In this document: positions 17,175 to 22,107 of the stretch, in pieces
How positions within the stretch are numbered: position 1 is the first letter of the stretch
How the letters are laid out: each line of letters opens with the position of its first letter
From: a bacterium
GTDB lineage: Bacteria > UBP14 > UBA6098 > JAFGQG01
Direction of reading: 5' to 3'
Assembly (NCBI GenBank): GCA_016930435.1
Contig: JAFGGQ010000113.1
Location: forward strand, 1 to 22,107
Length of the DNA stretch: 22,107 nucleotides
Notes under the pieces: model-generated
What the model was told of the DNA's origin: nothing
Database searches by the model: none
What the model saw: only the letters and a program-made list of their open reading frames with translations
Made by a program: the position numbers and the translations under genes

Positions 17175-17732
17175 TTAAATGGTCAGAATTTCCTTTTCTT
17201 TTATCTTAAAGATATGGTCTATCTTATCGCTGTATTCATTGGTGATATCCTGAACATGGTCCTGGGCTTTTTTACTTGCGTCTTCGGGTATATCGCCATC
17301 CTTTTGGAAAGTTTTAATAGTATTAATAATGTCCCTTCGTACTGTGCGCAGGGCTATTTTGCCTTCTTCGGTGATAGTTTTAACTACTCTTACCAGGTCC
17401 TTCCTTCTTTCCTCGGTAAGTGCCGGAATAGAGATACGAAGGACATTTCCGTCATTCATTGGATTTAATCCCAAATCCGATTGCAGAATAGCCTTTTCAA
17501 TATCCTGGAGTGCATTTTTATCCCAGGGTTGGATCACGATCATTCTGGCTTCGGGCACCGCTATACTGGCGATCTGCTTTAGCGGAGTTTTACTCCCATA
17601 ATAATCCACCTTGATATTTTCGAACAAGGCCGGGGAAGCTTTACCGGTACGGATATGGGCCAACTGCTGAGAGGTTGCCTCCACCGATTTTTCCATTTTA
17701 GCTTTGCAATCGCTATAGATCTCCTCTAACAT
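17175..17732 (-). CDS. frr: Ribosome recycling factor
   Basis: A 185-residue protein that, with EF-G, splits post-termination ribosomes. The two-domain RRF layout is clear: long coiled-coil helices at both ends and the HIRTGKASPALFE and IQPWDKNALQDIEKAI motifs. The start is the ATG at 17732, since AAGGAG lies 7 bases upstream and the product then has the family's standard length. An in-frame TTG two codons earlier would sit one base from the same Shine-Dalgarno. The gene follows pyrH by two bases. Confidence 0.97.
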   Translation of the reverse strand: MLEEIYSDCKAKMEKSVEATSQQLAHIRTGKASPALFENIKVDYYGSKTPLKQIASIAVPEARMIVIQPWDKNALQDIEKAILQSDLGLNPMNDGNVLRISIPALTEERRKDLVRVVKTITEEGKIALRTVRRDIINTIKTFQKDGDIPEDASKKAQDHVQDITNEYSDKIDHIFKIKEKEILTI

Positions 17733-17734
17733 GC

Positions 17735-18454
17735 TCAAACTCCTTCGACTATAGAACCAACTGGTTCTCCCTTTATAACTGCTAATAGATTACCTTCTGT
17801 TCTTATATTAAAGACGATGATAGGGATGTTATTGTCCATACAGAGGGTTATCGAGGTGGAGTCCATAACCTTCAATCCTTCCTGGATAACCTTCATATAG
17901 CTCAAGTTTTTATAGAGTACCGCGTTTTTATCTACAACTGGGTCGGCGGAATAAACTCCATCCACCTTGGTGGCTTTCAGGATCACTTCAGCGCCGATCT
18001 CAACTGCTTTGAGAGATGCGGCTGTATCGGTAGTGAAGTATGGGCTTCCGGTTCCACCGGCCAGGATGACTATGCGTCCTTTTTCCAGATGGCGTAAAGC
18101 TCTTCGTCTGATGTAGGGTTCGGCAAGTTGTTCCATTCTTATGGATGTCATTACCCGGGTATGGAGCCCGATATTTTCAAGTACTTCCTGCATAGCCAGG
18201 GCATTGATAACGGTAGCCAGCATACCCATATAATCGCCAGCCACCCGGTTAAAACCCAATTTTATGCCCTGTAAACCCCGGAAAATATTGCCGCCACCAA
18301 TCACCAGACCGATCTGCACGCCTAATTTGCTGATCTGCCCGATCTCAGTAGCTATTCTTATAATATTCCTGGGATCAATTCCTAACCCATCATCACCCTG
18401 GAGGGATTCCCCGCTCAGTTTTAGTAGAATTCTTTTATACTTAGCCTCGCTCAC
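17735..18454 (-). CDS. pyrH: UMP kinase
   Basis: This 239-residue hexameric kinase of the amino-acid-kinase fold phosphorylates UMP to UDP in pyrimidine nucleotide synthesis. Visible marks are KLSGES (residues 12-17), [10 protein letters not shown] (51-60), the GDYMGMLAT nucleotide region, [15 protein letters not shown] and [13 protein letters not shown]. It starts at GTG six bases after the tsf stop, with only a weak upstream GGGGGAA, consistent with coupled translation. The pyrH-frr pairing is widespread. Confidence 0.97.
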   Translation of the reverse strand: MSEAKYKRILLKLSGESLQGDDGLGIDPRNIIRIATEIGQISKLGVQIGLVIGGGNIFRGLQGIKLGFNRVAGDYMGMLATVINALAMQEVLENIGLHTRVMTSIRMEQLAEPYIRRRALRHLEKGRIVILAGGTGSPYFTTDTAASLKAVEIGAEVILKATKVDGVYSADPVVDKNAVLYKNLSYMKVIQEGLKVMDSTSITLCMDNNIPIIVFNIRTEGNLLAVIKGEPVGSIVEGV

Positions 18455-18460
18455 CTACTT

Positions 18461-19054
18461 CTATTCCCCCACTTTGAACCGGGCAAACCTGTTCACCAAA
18501 ATATTCTCTCCTAATTTGGCGATCAGTTCAGTAAGTACTTCATGGACCTTCTTAGAGGTATCCTTGATGAAAACTTGTTCCAGCAAGCATACTTCTTCGA
18601 AATATTTATTGACTTTTCCTTCCACTATTTTGGGGAGAATATTTTCCGGCTTACCTTCTTTTCTGGCTACTTCGGCAAAGATCTCTTTTTCCTTTTCGAG
18701 TATTTCCTGGGGGATATCATCGGGTTTAACATAGAGAGGTATAGAAGCGGCGACCTGCATAGCCATATCCCGGGCGAAAGCCTGGACTTCTTGGGTCTTG
18801 GCTACAAAATCGGTTTCGGTATTCACTTCAATGAGCACCCCGACCTGATTTCCGGGATGTATGTATGAGATAACCAGGCCATTTTCGGCAGCCCTCCCCG
18901 CTTTCTTTGATGCTTTAGCCAAACCGGCTTTGCGAAGAAATTCGACGGCCTTCTCATAATTTCCGTTAGACTCCTCCAAGGCTTTCTTGCAATCCATCAT
19001 ACCCACACCGGTTTGATCCCTCAGTTTTTTTACATCCTGTGCATTAATTCCCAT
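18461..19054 (-). CDS. tsf: Elongation factor Ts, short form
   Basis: This 197-residue guanine-nucleotide exchange factor acts on EF-Tu. It has the N-terminal UBA-like domain (residues ~4-40, with LRDQTGVGMMDCKKAL) and the TDFVA contact motif (81-85). It is much shorter than the ~280-residue enterobacterial protein and similar in length to the Thermus form, having only one core subdomain; no frameshift is apparent and the C-terminal RFARFKVGE ending looks complete. AAGGA lies 7 bases before the ATG. It follows rpsB by 47 bases, the standard partner order. Confidence 0.96.
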   Translation of the reverse strand: MGINAQDVKKLRDQTGVGMMDCKKALEESNGNYEKAVEFLRKAGLAKASKKAGRAAENGLVISYIHPGNQVGVLIEVNTETDFVAKTQEVQAFARDMAMQVAASIPLYVKPDDIPQEILEKEKEIFAEVARKEGKPENILPKIVEGKVNKYFEEVCLLEQVFIKDTSKKVHEVLTELIAKLGENILVNRFARFKVGE

Positions 19055-19101
19055 CTCTCTATCCTTCTCTATTGAATTTATTTATCGGCCTAAACCGCCC
19101 A

Positions 19102-19950
19102 TTATCTTAACTCATCATCATCAACATCCGCATCCTGATCGGAATCATCCTCGAGTTTTATTTTCTCTTCATCTTCATCTTCGGATTCTTTATTATCCAG
19201 CTCTTCTTCAAGCTTATCGGCGACTTCTCCGCTTGTAGCCGCCTTGAAGGTTTCAGACATTATCTGACCGCCGGATGAGCCTTCCAGAATAGCATCGGCA
19301 ATGAATTTGGTTATCAATCGGATAGAACGCATTGCGTCGTCATTTGCGGGTATTGGGAAATCGACCTTTTCGGGATTGCAATCAGTATCGACAATAGCGA
19401 TGGTTGGTATATTCAGCTTATAGGCTTCTTCCAGAGCGATATTCTCCTGTTCAATATCCACGATATAAAGCAAGTCGGGCAATTCTTTCATTTCGCGGAT
19501 ACCGGAAAACATGTTATCCAGTTTGGCGTACTGTTTCTCCAGGGACAATATTTCCTTTTTGGTGAGCATATCGTAGGTTCCGTCACTACGCATTTTTTCC
19601 AGCCGGCTCATTCGCCGGACGCTGGAGCGTACGGTCTGGAAATTGGTCAGCATTCCACCTAACCATCTGGCGGTAATATAGTACATTCCACAGCGTTGGG
19701 CTTCTTCCTTTATTATCGGAGCGCCCTGCTTTTTGGTGCAGACGAAGAGAATTTTTTTTCCCTTGGATGCATAGTCATTAACAACTTTTCCCACTTTTTC
19801 CAGGGCTTCGATGGTTTTGGTAAGGTCAATAATGTAGATCTTACGCCTGGCTGCAAAGATATAGGGTTTCATCTTGGGGTGCCAGCGCTTGGTCTGATGT
19901 CCAAAATGCGCTCCCACCTCCAGTAAATCCTGTATATTTAGTTTCTGCAT
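19102..19950 (-). CDS. rpsB: Small-subunit ribosomal protein S2 with an acidic C-terminal tail
   Basis: A 282-residue protein, longer than the ~240-residue average. The core is unmistakable: GAHFGHQTKRWHPKM near the start, IIDLTKT, RWLGGMLTNFQT and IVDTDCNP with PANDDA. From about residue 245 it continues into a strongly acidic Asp/Glu-rich extension of about 35 residues. The core binds the 30S neck and helps recruit S1; the acidic tail is probably disordered. GGGAG lies 6-7 bases before the ATG. Confidence 0.97.
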   Translation of the reverse strand: MQKLNIQDLLEVGAHFGHQTKRWHPKMKPYIFAARRKIYIIDLTKTIEALEKVGKVVNDYASKGKKILFVCTKKQGAPIIKEEAQRCGMYYITARWLGGMLTNFQTVRSSVRRMSRLEKMRSDGTYDMLTKKEILSLEKQYAKLDNMFSGIREMKELPDLLYIVDIEQENIALEEAYKLNIPTIAIVDTDCNPEKVDFPIPANDDAMRSIRLITKFIADAILEGSSGGQIMSETFKAATSGEVADKLEEELDNKESEDEDEEKIKLEDDSDQDADVDDDELR

Positions 19951-20006
19951 AAATAACTCCCTTAAAAATTAAGCGGTTTGCAATTAATATATATAACTCT
20001 AAAGGA

Positions 20007-20402
20007 TTATCTTTTAGAGAACTGAAATCTTTTTCGGGCTTTAGGTTGGCCGTATTTTTTACGTTCCACCCGGCGATCGTCCCGTTTTAAGAATCCTGAT
20101 TTTTTTAATTCCAGGTGAAATTCTTCATTATGTTTGACCAATGCCCGTGCGATGCCCAGCCGGATAGCTCCGGCCTGCCCCATAATGCCTCCACCCTTCA
20201 CCTCTGCTACTATATCATATTTGGACTTTACTTGCAAAAGATCGAGGGGTCCCATCAGATCGATAACCAGATCCTCCCGGTTAAAATATTCAATGGGCTT
20301 TGTACCATTTACGGTAATATTACCCTTACCATCCGGGATGATCCAAACCCGTGCAACGGCAGACTTTCGCTTACCGGTAGCATATACTTTTTCTTCTACC
20401 AA
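20007..20402 (-). CDS. rpsI: Small-subunit ribosomal protein S9
   Basis: A 131-residue protein of standard length. YATGKRKSAVARVW, the GGGIMGQAGAIRLGIARAL helix region and the basic KKYGQPKARKRFQFSKR tail that reaches the P site are all present. The start is TTG at 20402: AGGAGG lies exactly 6 bases upstream. A TTG five codons earlier (20417) would put the Shine-Dalgarno inside the coding region. It follows rplM, the near-universal order. Confidence 0.97.
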   Translation of the reverse strand: MVEEKVYATGKRKSAVARVWIIPDGKGNITVNGTKPIEYFNREDLVIDLMGPLDLLQVKSKYDIVAEVKGGGIMGQAGAIRLGIARALVKHNEEFHLELKKSGFLKRDDRRVERKKYGQPKARKRFQFSKR

Positions 20403-20408
20403 ATTTTT

Positions 20409-20414
20409 CCTCCT
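20409..20414 (-). promoter_or_regulatory. Shine-Dalgarno that fixes a TTG start for rpsI
   Basis: AGGAGG with 6 bases to TTG at 20402. A strong site paired with a weak initiation codon is uncommon for a ribosomal protein gene. Confidence 0.75.
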
Positions 20415-20454
20415 CAAGGTATCCTTATATTAGTTTGCATTTTATCTTCACAAC

Positions 20455-20476
20455 GCCCTTAATCAAACTTAGGGGC
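20455..20476 (-). other. Hairpin in the rplM-rpsI spacer
   Basis: GCCC..TAA and TTA..GGGC arms (8 positions, one A-C mismatch on the transcribed strand) enclose a 6-base loop. No T-tract follows on the minus strand, so it is not a terminator; an mRNA processing or stabilising hairpin is possible. Confidence 0.35.
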
Positions 20477-20491
20477 ACAGAAAAAAATGTA

Positions 20492-20920
20492 TTAAAGAGC
20501 CAGTTCTTCAGGTTGCTGAGCTTGATGGGGATGCTCTGCAGAAGGATAGATAAAGAGCTTCTTGATCATCTTCCTGCCCAGCTTGTTATGGGGAAGCATA
20601 CCCCATACGCTATGCCAGATTATATACTCGGGATTGCGTTCCTGAACATAAGCGTAAGTACGCTGTTTCAATCCGGCGGTGTAACCGGAATAACGGCTAT
20701 AAAGTTTCTGGGCCTCTTTACGGCCAGTCACCTTGATCTTTTCAGCATTAACCACAATAACACAATCTCCGGTATCAAGGTGGGGGGTATAATATGGTTT
20801 GTCCTTTCCCCTCAGTATTGTTGCGATTCTTGTGGAAAGCCGTCCCAAAACCTGGTCTGTGGCATCTACTACATACCAATTCTTTTGTTTAATTTCTTCT
20901 TTTGGTATATATGTTTTCAC
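20492..20920 (-). CDS. rplM: Large-subunit ribosomal protein L13
   Basis: A 142-residue protein of standard length and an early 50S assembly protein. [17 protein letters not shown], the [26 protein letters not shown] core and [12 protein letters not shown] are diagnostic. It starts at GTG (20920) with AAGGAG 7 bases upstream and is the first gene of the translation operon, with a promoter about 40 bases before the start codon. Confidence 0.97.
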   Translation of the reverse strand: MKTYIPKEEIKQKNWYVVDATDQVLGRLSTRIATILRGKDKPYYTPHLDTGDCVIVVNAEKIKVTGRKEAQKLYSRYSGYTAGLKQRTYAYVQERNPEYIIWHSVWGMLPHNKLGRKMIKKLFIYPSAEHPHQAQQPEELAL

Positions 20921-20958
20921 CGTAATTCTCCTTCTATTGGAAATTATTTTAGCTGGTA

Positions 20959-20986
20959 AAGTTAAAAGATATTAATCTTTTGTCAA
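20959..20986 (-). promoter_or_regulatory. Candidate promoter of the rplM-metG operon with a palindromic spacer
   Basis: TTGACA (20986-20981) and TAACTT (20964-20959) are separated by 16 bp. TAACTTTA also resembles the Bacteroidetes TAnnTTTG -7 element. An inverted repeat, AAAAGAT-ATTA-ATCTTTT (20964-20981), fills the spacer. A second TATATT/TATTAT run further upstream, around 21000, could be another -10. Confidence 0.5.
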
Positions 20987-21030
20987 TAATTAAATTTATA
21001 ATATAACTATTCAACCAGATTACACAAGAA

Positions 21031-21051
21031 TTTTTCGAAAAAACTTTTTTT
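21031..21051. promoter_or_regulatory. A/T-tract block upstream of the rplM promoter
   Basis: A palindromic TTTTTCGAAAAA is followed by A6-C-T7. Such runs resemble an UP element or bent DNA found upstream of strong ribosomal promoters. No intrinsic terminator is clear for ispG in the same 159-bp gap. Confidence 0.3.
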
Positions 21052-21079
21052 CCCCAAGATAAAAACAAGCCCGTCGAGG

Positions 21080-22107
21080 TCAGGATAACTCCTTGATCAA
21101 TTTCTCCATTTCATCCAGTATCTGGGATTTGGGGAGACTTTTCAGCAATTTACCTTTAACGAACAGCAGGGCCTGGTTTGCGCTTCCGGTAATCCCGATA
21201 TCCGCTTCCCTGGCTTCGCCTGGCCCGTTGACTACACAGCCCATTACGGCTACGGTGAGGGAGCAGTGGGAATCCCCGAATCTGCTTTCCAGTTGTTCGG
21301 CAATCTCAGCAACCGGGAATTCCATCCGGGCGCAGGTAGGACAGGCTATCAGGTTGAATCCACCCTTTTTCAAACCCAGTGAACTAAGCAGGTATCTGGC
21401 AACCCTGACTTCGGGTACGGGATCGCCGGTAATAGATACCCGGATAGTATCTCCAATACCCTGCTCTAAAAGCACCCCGATACCCAGGGCGGATTTGACT
21501 ACTGCTGAATAACCAAAACCAGCCTCCGTTACACCAAGGTGAAGGGGATAATCATATTTACCGGCAAATAAACGGTTCGCATTCAGGGTTAAGGGTACCT
21601 GGGAAGCCTTTAACGAGACCACTATATCCTTGAAGTTCAGCTTATCCAATATCTCGATCTCCCATTCAGCGGCTTCCACCATAGCCTCAGCGCAGGGATG
21701 GGAGTATTTTTCTATCAGCCGGGCTGGAAGTGAACCCGCATTCACCCCGATACGCAGGGGAATTCCCTTGTCCGCCGCCGCTTCAGCGATCTCCCTGACC
21801 TTCCATTCAGCACCAATATTGCCGGGATTGATACGTAGTTTATCAACGCCGTTTTTAATTGACAAAAGCGCTAATTTATAGTTGAAATGAATATCACCCA
21901 CTAAGGGTATTGAAATTCTCTTTTTAATCTCACCTATGGACTCCGCAGATGCCTCATCGGGAATGGCTACCCTTACTATTTCACAACCGGCTGATTCTAA
22001 ACGCCTTATCTGTGTAAGGGTGGCATCCAAATCCGAAGTTTGCGTATTGGTCATGGATTGAACTGATACGGGAGCACCTGCACCGAGTTTTACCCCCCCA
22101 ACGGATA
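21080..22107 (-). CDS. ispG: 4-hydroxy-3-methylbut-2-enyl diphosphate synthase, IspG/GcpE (N-terminus outside window)
   Basis: 341 residues are visible; the frame runs off the window edge and includes VGGVKLGAGAPVSVQSMTNT, the usual N-terminal block, so about 15 residues are missing. The enzyme is the [4Fe-4S] reductase of the MEP isoprenoid pathway that converts the cyclic diphosphate to HMBPP. TIM-barrel motifs VGDIHFNYKLAL, KLRINPGNIG and LHLGVTEAGFG are present. The cluster ligands are visible as CPTC and MGCVVNGPGE (two Cys, one Cys plus Glu). There is no large insert between barrel and cluster domain, so it is the compact bacterial form, not the enlarged type of Bacteroidetes and Chlamydia. 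It ends 159 bases before rplM. Confidence 0.96.
   Translation of the reverse strand, partial: SVGGVKLGAGAPVSVQSMTNTQTSDLDATLTQIRRLESAGCEIVRVAIPDEASAESIGEIKKRISIPLVGDIHFNYKLALLSIKNGVDKLRINPGNIGAEWKVREIAEAAADKGIPLRIGVNAGSLPARLIEKYSHPCAEAMVEAAEWEIEILDKLNFKDIVVSLKASQVPLTLNANRLFAGKYDYPLHLGVTEAGFGYSAVVKSALGIGVLLEQGIGDTIRVSITGDPVPEVRVARYLLSSLGLKKGGFNLIACPTCARMEFPVAEIAEQLESRFGDSHCSLTVAVMGCVVNGPGEAREADIGITGSANQALLFVKGKLLKSLPKSQILDEMEKLIKELS

Noticed and set aside
17733-17738. TTG start for frr overlapping the pyrH stop
   Set aside because: The Shine-Dalgarno is one base away from TTG but seven from the ATG at 17732, which also gives the standard length.

Overview
The window looks like chromosomal DNA from a Gram-negative bacterium of the wider Fibrobacteres-Chlorobi-Bacteroidetes (FCB) neighbourhood, probably one of its less-studied phyla. 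Evidence for an outer membrane and an FCB affinity: a giant secreted protein ends in a type IX secretion C-terminal sorting domain (NYPNPFNP motif), and there is an outer-membrane-type beta-barrel protein and an OmpA-type peptidoglycan anchor. Evidence against Bacteroidetes proper: many genes carry strong Shine-Dalgarno sequences (AGGAGG), EF-Ts is the short ~200-residue form, and IspG has no large insert. The phylum cannot be fixed from this alone. No rRNA, tRNA, CRISPR array, insertion sequence or phage gene was seen. No gene-free gap exceeds about 270 bases.

Layout. (1) 1-4081, plus strand: the 3' part of a giant surface protein made of eight Cys-rich Ig-like repeats, three carboxypeptidase-regulatory-like beta-sandwiches and the sorting tail. 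It ends at a 15-bp intrinsic terminator. Everything else is on the minus strand. (2) 4162-6115: a two-gene unit with its own TTGACA promoter and a palindrome at the start site. It encodes a winged-helix/nucleotidyltransferase-like regulator and an amidohydrolase of the MtaD/TrzA family. (3) 6202-15116: a four-gene envelope locus, read 166-aa DUF11 protein, 591-aa DUF11 protein, 1093-aa DUF11/SdrD-B/OmpA protein, 1007-aa Ig plus beta-barrel protein. It has a TTGACA promoter and three 10-bp phased repeats in the leader. (4) 15262-20986: a translation operon rplM-rpsI-rpsB-tsf-pyrH-frr-metG with a TTGACA promoter. (5) 21080-22107: ispG, whose first residues lie beyond the window edge.

The housekeeping block is ordinary. 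The most interesting part is the DUF11 locus. All four products carry export signals and none carries the type IX tail. Together they could form an envelope-spanning structure: a barrel in the outer membrane, an OmpA domain gripping peptidoglycan, and DUF11 modules as periplasmic or surface stalks. This is inference from domain content and operon structure. From memory, related sets of short DUF11, multi-DUF11, DUF11-OmpA and barrel genes occur in Proteobacteria, so the families are known although their function, as far as I know, is not.
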